Positions 37,901 to 45,501 of a DNA stretch of 46,356 nt are shown here, in pieces (within the stretch, counting starts at the first letter, position 1; every line of letters starts with the position of its first letter). The position numbers and the translations under genes are program-made. The DNA lies in NCBI GenBank assembly GCA_015661155.1, contig JACVQK010000008.1:15086-61441 (forward strand). Reading direction: 5' to 3'. The notes beneath the pieces are model-generated. The model saw only the letters and a program-made list of their open reading frames with translations. It was not told the DNA's origin and did no database searches. The stretch is from Dehalococcoidia bacterium. GTDB taxonomy: Bacteria; Chloroflexota; Dehalococcoidia; Lucifugimonadales; UBA2985.

Positions 37901-39391
37901 CTGGGCATGGCCCTCAACGTAGCGCTGCGGCTCAAGGAAGGTTTGGGCTTAGCTTCCAGAGTATTCCATCTCCTGGCCCTGGCTCTGGCGGTGGGTTCCC
38001 TGAGGGCCATCAACACCTGGGACTTCCCCACCTACCTGGCCATCGGAGCGGCAGCGATACTCATCGGAGAGTACACCCGTTATTGCCGCACCAACGTCCT
38101 CTTTGTGGTGCGGGTGTTGACCCAGGTGGCCTTCCTGTACTGGGCCACGTCCCTGCTCTTTGCGCCCTACATAGAGGGCTACCAGTCATTTGCCAATGGA
38201 GTGTTCTCCAGCAGATGGCAGACGCCCCTGTACGCCTATCTGGGCATTCACGGCCTCTTCATCTTCGTGGTTGTGACCTTCCTGGTGTACCGGGCTCGCG
38301 ACTACCTTCCAGGCTTCCTCAGAAAGGTTACGGGAATTGGCTATCGCGAGGGCAGAAGATGGACCGAGGAGCTGGCCGCGGACGCCGGCAAGGCCCTGAG
38401 GATTACCCTCCTGGCGGGCCTGTCCCTGGCCTCCGTTATCGCTCTCACCGTAGGCGGCTACGGCACCGTGGCCTTTCTCTCTGTGCTCCTCCTCCTGGCG
38501 ACGTCGCTGGGGTGGAGATGGCTCCACTCCCGGGATGAGGTGCCCTACGGGGCCTTCGCCCTGGCGCTGTTGGGCGTGGCCCTGGGCCTGGGCATCATGG
38601 TGGAGGTTGTGACCATCAGGGGAGACATAGAGCGCATGAACACGGTGTTCAAGTTCTACCTTCAGGCGTGGGTGCTCCTGGGCATCGGGACGGCGTATCT
38701 GCTGTGGCGCATGGGGTTTGGCATGGCCATCTTGAGAAGGGCGTCGGCGAACCTGGCGGGCACGGTTTTTCGAGGAGCATGGATGGCGTTGCTTCTAGCC
38801 CTGCTCCTGGGCAGCTCCATCTACACCGTGGCCGGGACCCAGGCGCGCCTGCGGGACCGGTTCCAGGTCCTGCCCCTTACCCTGGATGGGATGGCCTACA
38901 TGGAGAACGCTCGATACACCTTCGACCACGGTCGGGGCCGCGAGGAGCTTCTGGGGGACTACGACGCCATACAGTGGCTCCGGGGAGAGAGCATCCAAGG
39001 CTCTCCGGTGGTGCTGGAGGGACAGGGGGAGCTGTACCGGAGCCTGCACGGTCGGGTGTCCATCTACACTGGCCTGCCCACGGTGCTGGGATGGGACAAC
39101 CACCAGTCCCAGCAGCGGGGCTATGGTCAAGTCATCGGGGAGCGCATTGAGGACGTCCGGCGCATCTACTCCACCACCAGGAGAGAGGAGGCCCTGGAGC
39201 TTCTAGGCAAGTACCGGGTGGAGTACATCTACGTGGGAGAGATCGAGCGCCACTACTACTCGCCCCAGGGCCTGGAGAAGTTCGACCGCATGGTGGGCAC
39301 AGACCTGGAGCTGGCCTACACAAATCCCGAGGTGAAGATATACCGCGTTCTGAAGGGATACCCCTCACGCCATTCGACAGGCTCAGGGTGA
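34955..39391 (+). CDS. giant membrane protein: GT39-like mannosyltransferase fused to DUF2298 (Chlor_Arch_YYY)
   Basis: About 1478 residues with some 25 membrane helices in two halves. Residues 1-650 resemble PMT/GT39 glycosyltransferases, with the acidic loop after helix 1 (FHPDERAILF, Asp46/Glu47) and a soluble segment after the helices. Residues from about 750 are the DUF2298 family, with INYYYFGQ near 832, FPFFTFLFGDLHAHLMA, RAINTWDFPTY and ERMNTVFKFYLQAW. The family is mostly Chloroflexota and archaeal. A role in building or attaching surface glycans with lipid-linked sugars is inferred. ATG at 34955 is preferred to GTG at 34925 from the promoter position. The last residues (RHSTGSG and stop) come from a repeat. 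Confidence 0.85.
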   Translation: MFLLGRLALKAGSLAVAFAPALIVALALALRVYGINWDHGNLFHPDERAILFKVNELRWPALSNLAVLLDAERSPLNPRWFPYGSLPLYAVKAVEGMLSPFQDLGLYELRFVGRSLSALADTGTVLMVFLLATRLYSRRVGILASLMVALAVLHIQLSHFYAVDTYLTFFVVASVYFMARLMQEGRLGSSLLAGAFLGLALASKISVAPLFLAFGAAHLIYAFSPSGKHLSLARPSRALLAATARNLIAGGMAALAVFFITTPYAFLDWGRPNPCQVPFSFLRFLDNNYFACDVGEQLNMVRGTSGLPFTQQYAGTTPYWYQIQQLALFGLGLPLGIVAWASVLFTAVLAVARRNKGDLLLLAWVVPYFLLTGYLQVKFLRYMLPLTPFLLILGSRMLFWVRDWAAKHRPRQTALVPWAIGLVVFATGFYALSYVTIYSRPHTAVRASQWINENVPKGAVVLQEHWEEGIPSVPGYNFGCRGVLGDARTCMYMYDSDDVIYPGGKDKMTRVADQLAGADYLVFYSNRLYGSIPRLPERYPQSGEYYRKLFGGELGYELEHWEASYPELMGLAFVDDTFSRPDLPTPAALGPYRPASVVLNLGYADESFSVYDHPKVLIFKNQERLSASEILGRLEEATPEAVAGKSLLLSRATLAAQQAGGTWASIFDPDGLSNRFPVVIWLVWVQGLALLALPLGLFLFKALPDRGYLLAKPLGILLTAYLSWLFASLHWTTFSRDSILLAALLMAAASLLIVYTRRVDMAAFFRENLRLVVIGEALFLGTFLLFLLIRAANPDLWHPYNGGEKPMDFAYLNAVVRSTYMPPYDPWFAGGYINYYYFGQLIVASLIKVTGILPEVAFNLAIPLFFALTVVGAYSLVYNLAEGTRRAKGMVGGRTSPIVAGLVAAFFVALMGNLDGVVQVGQGLARVWRDNLPFGTFDFWRSSRMIPPGEPRGYEITEFPFFTFLFGDLHAHLMAIPFTLLSLGMALNVALRLKEGLGLASRVFHLLALALAVGSLRAINTWDFPTYLAIGAAAILIGEYTRYCRTNVLFVVRVLTQVAFLYWATSLLFAPYIEGYQSFANGVFSSRWQTPLYAYLGIHGLFIFVVVTFLVYRARDYLPGFLRKVTGIGYREGRRWTEELAADAGKALRITLLAGLSLASVIALTVGGYGTVAFLSVLLLLATSLGWRWLHSRDEVPYGAFALALLGVALGLGIMVEVVTIRGDIERMNTVFKFYLQAWVLLGIGTAYLLWRMGFGMAILRRASANLAGTVFRGAWMALLLALLLGSSIYTVAGTQARLRDRFQVLPLTLDGMAYMENARYTFDHGRGREELLGDYDAIQWLRGESIQGSPVVLEGQGELYRSLHGRVSIYTGLPTVLGWDNHQSQQRGYGQVIGERIEDVRRIYSTTRREEALELLGKYRVEYIYVGEIERHYYSPQGLEKFDRMVGTDLELAYTNPEVKIYRVLKGYPSRHSTGSG

Positions 39392-39414
39392 GCGGAGAGA
39401 GGAATGTCATGCTG
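39368..39414 (+). repeat. CTCAGGGTGAGCGG-family repeat at the gene end
   Basis: ATTCGACAGGCTCAGGGTGA, then GCGG and GAGAGGAATGTCATGCTG. It encodes the last residues and stop of the giant membrane protein and matches parts of 8634-8656 and 28611-28650. Confidence 0.75.
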
Positions 39415-39427
39415 CCTGGAGCATACG

Positions 39428-39652
39428 TTACCACTTGGTAATAGGTTTCCCCTCCTTGTCTTTCATAGACCCGGAGACAGCCATGATGAAGTCGATTAAT
39501 GCCCAGATAGTAAGCCCTCCAAACGTAAGCAGCATCAGGATTCCTGTGCCAGTTTTCCCCAGGTAAAATCGATGGATACCGAGCGTTCCGAGGAAGAAGG
39601 CAAGCAATGTAACGGCAAGCCTTGATTTTGGGGAAATGTCTTGTGCAGCCAT
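39428..39652 (-). CDS. TM2-domain membrane protein
   Basis: A 74-residue protein with the TM2 fold: a short N-terminus, LLAFFLGTLGIHRFYLGKTG (helix 1 and the conserved GxHRFYLG loop), then LLTFGGLTIWALIDFIM (helix 2). TM2 proteins are widespread small membrane proteins of unclear role. The ATG at 39652 is chosen because GGAGGGA stands just before it, making an in-frame ATG 18 bases upstream unlikely. It converges with the giant membrane protein gene, 36 bases apart. Confidence 0.88.
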   Translation of the reverse strand: MAAQDISPKSRLAVTLLAFFLGTLGIHRFYLGKTGTGILMLLTFGGLTIWALIDFIMAVSGSMKDKEGKPITKW

Positions 39653-39761
39653 GATTCCCTCCATAGTCACGGATTTGGTTGGACTCTACTCTACTCTACC
39701 CCCCCCCGTGTCAAGGGTTCATCGTCATGGAGTAGCGCGCGTCGAGAAGGGGAATGGGCCG

Positions 39762-39770
39762 TGATATAAT
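39762..39770 (+). promoter_or_regulatory. extended -10 promoter for the 51-residue gene
   Basis: TG-a-TATAAT: a perfect TATAAT (39765-39770) with the extended TGn motif. A -35-like TCGAGA lies 17 bases upstream (39742-39747). It stands 43 bases before the ATG. Confidence 0.6.
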
Positions 39771-39812
39771 AGAGGTGTTCTGGGGCTTTTGAGAGGGAAA
39801 GGAGGCGAAAGG

Positions 39813-39968
39813 ATGGGTAGTGAACACAAGAAGAAGCCGTGGCTTCTCTCCGGGCTGATTCTGGGAGGTATAATTGGGGCTCTGGCGGGCCTTTTCCTGG
39901 CCTCCAGGTCAAGGCGGGGTAAAGAGCGCAGCGGAGGAGGTAGCACCAATTTAGGCGGACGGCACTAG
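39813..39968 (+). CDS. 51-residue YtxH-like membrane peptide
   Basis: A small gene with a strong AAAGGAGG ribosome site eight bases before its ATG and its own promoter. The protein has a Lys-rich start (EHKKKPW), one glycine-rich helix (LILGGIIGALAGLFLA, about 12-29), then a basic Arg/Ser stretch and a Gly-rich tail. This is the layout of YtxH-type small proteins, whose role is uncertain. The TAG stop is shared with a family A repeat. Too short for most gene finders, but well supported by signals on both sides. Confidence 0.7.
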   Translation: MGSEHKKKPWLLSGLILGGIIGALAGLFLASRSRRGKERSGGGSTNLGGRH

Positions 39969-40061
39969 CAGGGCACGCCCTGCACCCACACTCAACTGTC
40001 GCTGCCCTGGTCTGACCATATTCTACGGTTCGTAAGGCGTGGGTCTGGGCTAAGCCCAGTC
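39966..40061 (+). repeat. family A repeat, complete copy
   Basis: TAGCAGGGCACGCCCTGCAC, ACTCAACTGTCGCTGCCCTG, GACCATATTCTACGGTTCGT and GGGCTAAGCCCAGTC. Nearly identical to 25741-25834. It touches the stop of the 51-residue gene on one side and encodes the last residues and stop of pheA on the other. Confidence 0.88.
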
Positions 40062-40883
40062 GGCGTAGCGGGGATAGGAGCCGAGAATCTTTATCATGGA
40101 GGCCTCGGCCCGGACGCCGTGGAGGGCCTCTTTTACTATGGGGTCTTCTCTGTGCCCCTCCAGGTCTATAAGAAAGACGTAGCGCCCCAGGCTCTCTTTG
40201 TTGGGGCGAGACTCAACCTTCACCAGGTTTATGCTGCGGCTGGCGAACTCCCCCATCACGGAGTAGAGAAGGCCGGGGCGGTCCTCTTCGAAGGAGAAGC
40301 AGAGGGAGGTCTTGTCCCGCCCCGTCGGGGGATGGTCCTGGTGGGCCAGAACCACGAAGCGGGTGGAGTTGGAGGGGTGATCCTGAATGCCTCGCGCCAG
40401 GACCTCCGCCCCGTATATCTCCGCCGCCCTGCTGGGGGCTATGGCGGCTGCGGGAAGCTGACTCTGTAGCATCTCCTCCACCGCGGCGGCGGTGCTCAGG
40501 GCAGCCACGGCCTGGGCCTTGGGAAAACACCTCTCGATAAAGCGGCGGCACTGCCCCAGTGCCTGGGGGTGGGAGTAGACCACCCTCACCTCCTGGGCCG
40601 ATCCCCCCGGCCTGACCAGGAGGCAGTGCTCTATGGGCATCACCAACTCGTGCCGGATGCACAGGTGGGACTCGTGGATCAGCAGGTCCAGAGTATCGGT
40701 GACAGACCCCTCCAGGCTGTTTTCTATGGGGACGACGCCCTCCTCAGCCATGCCGGCATCCACCGCAGCAGCCACGGCGGCTATGGAGGAGAAGGGTAGA
40801 AGCTGGGCCTGGGGGTCGTACCGCAGGGCTGCCGCCTCCGTGAAGGTTCCCGCGGGGCCGAAGTAGGCCACTCGCTTTGTCAT
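40050..40883 (-). CDS. pheA: prephenate dehydratase
   Basis: A 277-residue enzyme converting prephenate to phenylpyruvate in phenylalanine synthesis. The N-terminal catalytic domain begins RVAYFGPAGTFTEAA and contains the NSTRF motif. The C-terminal ACT domain (SLCFSFEEDRPGLLY, LVKVESRPNKESLGRYVFLID) senses phenylalanine, so the enzyme is feedback-regulated. It is monofunctional: there is no chorismate mutase part. The ATG lies four bases after the trkA stop, so it appears to be the last gene of the K+ operon, an unexpected partner. The last few codons are inside a repeat. Confidence 0.95.
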   Translation of the reverse strand: MTKRVAYFGPAGTFTEAAALRYDPQAQLLPFSSIAAVAAAVDAGMAEEGVVPIENSLEGSVTDTLDLLIHESHLCIRHELVMPIEHCLLVRPGGSAQEVRVVYSHPQALGQCRRFIERCFPKAQAVAALSTAAAVEEMLQSQLPAAAIAPSRAAEIYGAEVLARGIQDHPSNSTRFVVLAHQDHPPTGRDKTSLCFSFEEDRPGLLYSVMGEFASRSINLVKVESRPNKESLGRYVFLIDLEGHREDPIVKEALHGVRAEASMIKILGSYPRYADWA

Positions 40884-40887
40884 CTCC

Positions 40888-41553
40888 CTACGCCGTTCCC
40901 GTCAGGGCATCCCGCAGGTCTTCCTCCCTCTCGGGGGTGGTAATGGCCACCACCTCGTCCTCAGAGCTCAAAACGACATCGCTGTTGGGAACCAGGAGAG
41001 TGCCGTCCTTCCTCACGATGATGGAGATAGCGCTGTCGGAGGGCATGGGGACTTCTCCCAAGGGCTTGCCCACCGCGGCGGAGTCTGGAGGAATGCGAAT
41101 CTTCACCACCTCCTGATTGGAGCCCTTGATGTCCGTCAGGTGTATCAGAGGATGGGCTGGCAACTCCTCCTCTATGTGGGAGAGGATAATCTGGCTGGTG
41201 TTCACGCCCACATCAACGCCCAGCTCTCTGAAGAGCCTTTCGTTGCTGGAGTTGTTGATGATGGAGATGGTCCTGGGCACATGGAAACGGTGCTTGGCCG
41301 TCTGGCACACCGCCAGGTTGTCCTCGTCACTCCCCGTGGCGGCGATGAGCACGTCGGCCCGGGAGATTCCCGTCTCCATCAACACCCCCTCTTCACAGCC
41401 ATCGCCCACGATAACCATGCCTCCCAACTCCTCCTTGATGGCCTCGCCCCTCTCAGGGGAACGCTCGGTGATGACAACCTCGTGCTTGCTTTTCAGAAAG
41501 GCTTTGGCCAGATGGCGTCCTACCTTGCCCGCTCCTACTATGATGATGAACAT
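40888..41553 (-). CDS. trkA: TrkA-family K+ channel regulator (RCK_N + RCK_C)
   Basis: A 221-residue cytosolic gating subunit. The N-terminal NAD-binding Rossmann domain (MFIIIVGAGKVGRHLAKAF, with the acidic end TERSPERG) is followed by a TrkA-C domain (VVKIRIPPDSAAVGKPLGEV). It binds nucleotides and opens or closes a Trk/Ktr membrane subunit. It starts six bases after the TrkA-N gene. This is one RCK unit. E. coli TrkA has two fused units, so the two adjacent genes here may together play that part. Confidence 0.9.
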   Translation of the reverse strand: MFIIIVGAGKVGRHLAKAFLKSKHEVVITERSPERGEAIKEELGGMVIVGDGCEEGVLMETGISRADVLIAATGSDEDNLAVCQTAKHRFHVPRTISIINNSSNERLFRELGVDVGVNTSQIILSHIEEELPAHPLIHLTDIKGSNQEVVKIRIPPDSAAVGKPLGEVPMPSDSAISIIVRKDGTLLVPNSDVVLSSEDEVVAITTPEREEDLRDALTGTA

Positions 41554-41559
41554 GGCTTT

Positions 41560-41958
41560 CTAGCTACGGAGTGCTTCCAGTATCAGGTCTGAGGTCAACC
41601 GGGTGGAGCTCACTGCCTTCAGGCCCAGCTCGGTGTACATCTCGCAGCGAGCGGGATCGTCTATGCGACAGACCACCCTGCTTACTCGAAACACATGCTG
41701 GGCCATCTGGGCGGCCAGGGCGTTGTCGGTGTCCATGTCTGAGACCGCCACGAAGACATCCATGCTCTCGATGCCCGCCCTCCTGAGGTCGTCCTCCAGG
41801 GTGCCGTCTCCCACCATGGCTTCCTCTTGAAGCTCCTGGGGCAAACGGCGCAGCCCCTCGGCGCTGGGGTCCAGGACGACGACCGCGTGGCCCTCCTTCC
41901 CCATGGCTGTGGCCACCAGGATTCCCACTCTGCTACAGCCCATTACGAGGACTCTCAT
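41560..41958 (-). CDS. TrkA-N domain protein without TrkA-C
   Basis: A 132-residue Rossmann protein: MRVLVMGCSRVGILVATAM, DPSAEGLRRLP, VAVSDMDTDN and CRIDDPARCEMY, ending soon after the domain. It lacks the C-terminal RCK_C domain that its two relatives in the operon have. The ATG overlaps the TGA of the upstream universal stress gene (ATGA). A partner for the full-length TrkA next door is the likeliest role. Confidence 0.88.
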   Translation of the reverse strand: MRVLVMGCSRVGILVATAMGKEGHAVVVLDPSAEGLRRLPQELQEEAMVGDGTLEDDLRRAGIESMDVFVAVSDMDTDNALAAQMAQHVFRVSRVVCRIDDPARCEMYTELGLKAVSSTRLTSDLILEALRS

Positions 41959-42422
41959 GGTGAGGAGCTGGCTATGTCTGGGCCGTTGGCGACGTTGGAG
42001 GCCATGGGTTCCCTGCACACGAGGACCTGGCAGGGAGCGTTCTTGAGGATGTAGGAGACGGTATCCCCCAGGGTGAAGGAGCCAAAGCGCTTTTTGTAGG
42101 GCATTTGCACCACTATGACATCTACGCCTATCTCCATGGCCTCCTGGATAACGGCAGGCCCCACATCCCTGGCCTGGAGCAGTGTCGCCTCCACCGGACA
42201 CTTGAGCTCCTTCCCCAGCTCCTCCAGGTGATGCAAAACCTGCTCCGCCCTGAAGGTTTCCTGGGACACCTCGGCGTCCAGGGGCAGGTCCCGTTTCACC
42301 CGTATCACGTACATGGCATACACCCTTGCTTTGGTGCCTTTGACCATCTGGCTGGCCAGGTGCAGCGCTTCGTCCCCACCACCGTTCCCGTGCACCGCCA
42401 CCAGGACCTTGTCTACAGCCAT
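41955..42422 (-). CDS. universal stress protein (UspA family)
   Basis: A 155-residue alpha/beta protein with the Usp layout: VDKVLVAVHGNGGGDEALHLA at the start, YVIRVKRD, VDVIVVQMPYKKRFGSFTLG, then SYILKNAPCQVLVCRE. The typical nucleotide-binding GxxG-9x-G(S/T) end is degenerate (QMPYKKRFGSFTLGDT). It is encoded inside a K+ uptake operon, which fits known Usp links to K+ transporters. The start at 42422 gives the conserved N-terminus. Upstream in-frame ATGs read into ktrA. Confidence 0.85.
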   Translation of the reverse strand: MAVDKVLVAVHGNGGGDEALHLASQMVKGTKARVYAMYVIRVKRDLPLDAEVSQETFRAEQVLHHLEELGKELKCPVEATLLQARDVGPAVIQEAMEIGVDVIVVQMPYKKRFGSFTLGDTVSYILKNAPCQVLVCREPMASNVANGPDIASSSP

Positions 42423-42513
42423 GGCCTGTTTCACCCCTCGACATCCCTCAAAGGCGATCCCTTGCTTCAGTCCCAGATTATAAGGCGCGGCCCCTCTCAA
42501 ATCAACCGACGGG

Positions 42514-43194
42514 TCACGTATCCTCTTGTGACCCCTTCGGTTTTTGCCATCTCTCCATCCGCTCGTCTTTTCCCGCCAGCACCAGGATGTCCCCTTTGCG
42601 GAGTTTCTCACCCTCATCGGGAGCCAGGGTTACATCTCTACCCCGCTTGATGGCTACGACTGCCAGTCCGTATTTATCTCGGGTCCCTCCCAGCCCTGCT
42701 TCCTTGAGACTCAGGCCGGCCAGGGGGTCGGGCAGCCTGACCTTGCTGATGCCGAAGTCGGGGGTCAGGTCCATGTACTCCAGGACATCGGGGTTGAACA
42801 GGCTATGGGCTACAAACTCTCCCATCTCCTGCTCAGGATAGATGACCTTGTTGACCCCAATCCTCTGGAGGGTGTTGCCGTGGAGCTGGTCTTTGGCCCG
42901 GGCGACGATGAGAGGAACTTTCAGGGTGGCCAGCAGCACCGCGGTCATCAGGCTGGACTGCATATCAGAGCCGATGGCGATGATGGCGGCGTCGAAGTTC
43001 GAGACTCCCAGCTCCTTGAGGGTCGTCTCGTTGGTTGAGTCTCCCTGGACGGCATAGGTAAGCTGCCCCAGGCTGGCCTGCACGGCCTTCTCATCGGTAT
43101 CTATGCCCAGCACATCGTAGCCCAGCTTGAAAAGAGTGTGAGCTACGCTGGCGCCGAATCTACCCAAACCCACTACCATTATTGACTTGGCCAT
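42514..43194 (-). CDS. ktrA: K+ uptake regulatory subunit KtrA
   Basis: A 226-residue RCK protein. The N-terminal Rossmann domain (IMVVGLGRFGASVAHTLF, GIDTDEKAVQ, YAVQGDSTNE) is followed by TrkA-C (ISKVRLPDPLAGLSLKEAGL). It forms a ring that gates KtrB according to ATP/ADP or NAD(H). The ATG lies six bases after the ktrB stop. Its C-terminal tail is Lys/Glu-rich. The next gene, usp, follows after about 90 bases. Confidence 0.92.
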   Translation of the reverse strand: MAKSIMVVGLGRFGASVAHTLFKLGYDVLGIDTDEKAVQASLGQLTYAVQGDSTNETTLKELGVSNFDAAIIAIGSDMQSSLMTAVLLATLKVPLIVARAKDQLHGNTLQRIGVNKVIYPEQEMGEFVAHSLFNPDVLEYMDLTPDFGISKVRLPDPLAGLSLKEAGLGGTRDKYGLAVVAIKRGRDVTLAPDEGEKLRKGDILVLAGKDERMERWQKPKGSQEDT

Positions 43195-43200
43195 TTCACA

Positions 43201-44628
43201 TCACCCTATCTTAACCCTTTCCTCGGCATATCGGTAGGGAGCGGCCTTTTCCCTTTCGGCCAGAACCAGGGCCAGGCCAAGAGGTCCCACACGCCCCAGA
43301 AACATGGTGAGAACAATGATAAGCCTGCCCTGGGTGGACAGCTCTGGGGTAATCCCCAGGGACAGGCCCACAGTGCCAAAGGCCGAAACGGTCTCAAAGA
43401 GCGTCTGAATAAAGGGGAAACCCTCGCTGAGGGTGAGAAAGAACGCCAGGGAGAAGACCACTGCCATTCCCAGGATAAACATCGTAAGAGCCCGATAGAC
43501 CTGGAAATGGGGTATCTCTCTACCAAAGGCCGTCACATGGGTCTTTCCCCCAATGGAGGAGATGGCCGCAGCCAGCAGGACAGCCACGGTGTTGACCTTG
43601 ATCCCTCCGGCGGTGGAGGCGGAGGCCGCCCCAATGAACATCAGGACCGTGATGAAGAAGCCGGTGTGCTGCTTCATGCCGCCGAAGTCCACGGTGTCAA
43701 AGCCCGCGGTCCTGGTGCTGACGGAGTAGAACACAGAGTTAAGAACCTTTGCTCCCAGGGACATGGGGCCAAAGGTAGCGGGGTTAGAGTACTCAGACAC
43801 CAGAATGACCAGCGCCCCTATGCCCCACAGAACCATAGAAAGGGTAACGACCAGCTTGGTGTCCAGGGTGAAGCGGTTGAACCTCCGATTACGCAGCAGG
43901 TCCTGCAGCACGCTGTAGCCCAACCCCCCAGCGATGATGAGGTACATTATCGGAATCAAGAACCATAAGTCCAGCCGAAGAGCGTTCAGGCTTTGGGAGT
44001 CGGGAAGTATGGTGAAACCGGCGTTGTTGAAGGCGGCCACGGTGTGGAAAGCCGACTGGAACAGGACTGTTGCCAGGGGGTAGTCGCCCAACAGTCGCGC
44101 CGATAGCAGAAGGAAACCGACGAGCTGCAGGGCTCCCACGACGAAGACAACGCGCCTGGTAAGTATTATCAAGCCTCCCAACTGGTCGACGCCCAGGTTC
44201 TCCTTCATGAGCAAGCGGTTCATCAGGGTGACGCGCTGGCCGGTCATAATGAGGAGGAAGGTAGCGATGGTTATGATTCCCAGGCCCCCGGTGAAGATGA
44301 GAACCATAATTATGAACTGACCAGCGAAGCTCCAGTAGGTAGGGGTATCCACCACCACCAGGCCGGTGACGGTAACGGCGGAGGCAGCGGTGAAGAAGGC
44401 ATCCATAAGGGGTGTCATACCCCCATGGTTGTTGGTGAAGGGCAGGAGCAGAAGCAGGGTCCCCACCCCTATGAGGGCGCTAAATCCACCCACCAGGAGG
44501 GAAAGAGAGCCGAAGTTCCTGGGGGGAACCCGAGGGGTGGCCGCTACTATGCGCAGCGGCCCGATCTCTTCCTCCCGGGGGTGCCTGACCACCCTATCCC
44601 CCGGCCTGGGACGCCACTCCTGCTGCAA
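43201..44628 (-). CDS. ktrB: K+ uptake membrane subunit KtrB/TrkH
   Basis: A 475-residue K+ translocating subunit with four M1-P-M2 repeats. P-loops read AVTVTGLVVVDTP, TVAAFNNAGFTIL, SVSTRTAGFDTV and TVSAFGTVGLSLG, each with the key glycine. A cytosolic N-terminal stretch of about 45 charged residues precedes the first helix. The TTG at 44628 is chosen because AGGAGG stands seven bases before it. A TTG 30 bases upstream has no such site. First gene of the leftward ktrB-ktrA-usp-trkA-N-trkA-pheA operon. Confidence 0.93.
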   Translation of the reverse strand: MQQEWRPRPGDRVVRHPREEEIGPLRIVAATPRVPPRNFGSLSLLVGGFSALIGVGTLLLLLPFTNNHGGMTPLMDAFFTAASAVTVTGLVVVDTPTYWSFAGQFIIMVLIFTGGLGIITIATFLLIMTGQRVTLMNRLLMKENLGVDQLGGLIILTRRVVFVVGALQLVGFLLLSARLLGDYPLATVLFQSAFHTVAAFNNAGFTILPDSQSLNALRLDLWFLIPIMYLIIAGGLGYSVLQDLLRNRRFNRFTLDTKLVVTLSMVLWGIGALVILVSEYSNPATFGPMSLGAKVLNSVFYSVSTRTAGFDTVDFGGMKQHTGFFITVLMFIGAASASTAGGIKVNTVAVLLAAAISSIGGKTHVTAFGREIPHFQVYRALTMFILGMAVVFSLAFFLTLSEGFPFIQTLFETVSAFGTVGLSLGITPELSTQGRLIIVLTMFLGRVGPLGLALVLAEREKAAPYRYAEERVKIG

Positions 44629-44742
44629 ACCCGTACCTCCTGTAACCCTCTCTGTCAATGAGCTCTTGCTCTCGGTAAGGAGTCTCCTCGGCGACCAGGC
44701 TGATGGGTTGCCCTGGAGGCCCTCCTCACCCCATGGTGGTCT

Positions 44743-45501
44743 TCAACGGAACATGTCCAGCGATGCCTCTCTCAAGAGGCCCTTGGCCGTAGCCTCCTCG
44801 TCGGGGAGATAGGGGAATCCCCGGGCAATGGAGACGGGGACCAGGTCTACCTTGCCTGTCACCAGCTCCGCTGCCGAGGCGATCTCGTCGGCTACGGCGG
44901 CAGTGCTGGTTCGCAGAAGGTAGCCATAGGGGTCTGTCACTCCACGATAGTCCTTCAGGGGGCTGATCCCCGCGATGCCTATGGCCACATCGGTGGAGCC
45001 CAGTCTCCAGGGCCTTCCAAAGGAGTCCGAGATGATGACCGCCACGGGGAAGCCGAGCCGAGCCATGATGACCTCTCTTAAGCGGCGTGCGGAGCCGTCG
45101 GGGTCCCGGGGCAGGAGGGAGACCCTCTCCTCCCCCGGAATGTTGGACGCGTCGACCCCGGCGTTGGCGCAGATGAAACCGTGCTTGGACTCCGCGATCA
45201 GCACACCCCTCTCCATCCTCACTATCCGGCGGCTTTCCCGGAGCACCACCTCCACGTGGCGCGGGTCTTTGTTGTGTTCCCGGGCGAACTCCAGGGCGAG
45301 AGGAGAGGGTGTTACATCTTTGAGGTCCACAACCGCACCCTCAGCCTTGGACACCACCTTCTGGGTGACCACCAGGACATCGCCAGCCTCAAGGGTGGTC
45401 CCCTGGGCCTGGGCAGCGCTGAGGATCAGGGCGGCCAGATCGTCTCCCTCCGTCACCTCGGGGATGCCGGTAATGCCGATGATCTGTACTTGGGGTACCA
45501 T
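44743..45501 (-). CDS. cofE: coenzyme F420-0:L-glutamate ligase
   Basis: A 252-residue enzyme adding gamma-linked glutamates to coenzyme F420 with GTP. Conserved stretches: GDVLVVTQKVVSKAEG, HGFICANAGVDASN, PRDPDGSARRLRE, VIISDSFGRPWRLGSTDVAIGIAG and YGYLLRTSTAAVADEIASAAEL. It is the monofunctional archaeal-like form, without the C-terminal nitroreductase-like domain found in mycobacterial FbiB. No other F420 gene lies in the window. It implies F420-dependent redox enzymes elsewhere in the genome. Confidence 0.93.
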   Translation of the reverse strand: MVPQVQIIGITGIPEVTEGDDLAALILSAAQAQGTTLEAGDVLVVTQKVVSKAEGAVVDLKDVTPSPLALEFAREHNKDPRHVEVVLRESRRIVRMERGVLIAESKHGFICANAGVDASNIPGEERVSLLPRDPDGSARRLREVIMARLGFPVAVIISDSFGRPWRLGSTDVAIGIAGISPLKDYRGVTDPYGYLLRTSTAAVADEIASAAELVTGKVDLVPVSIARGFPYLPDEEATAKGLLREASLDMFR

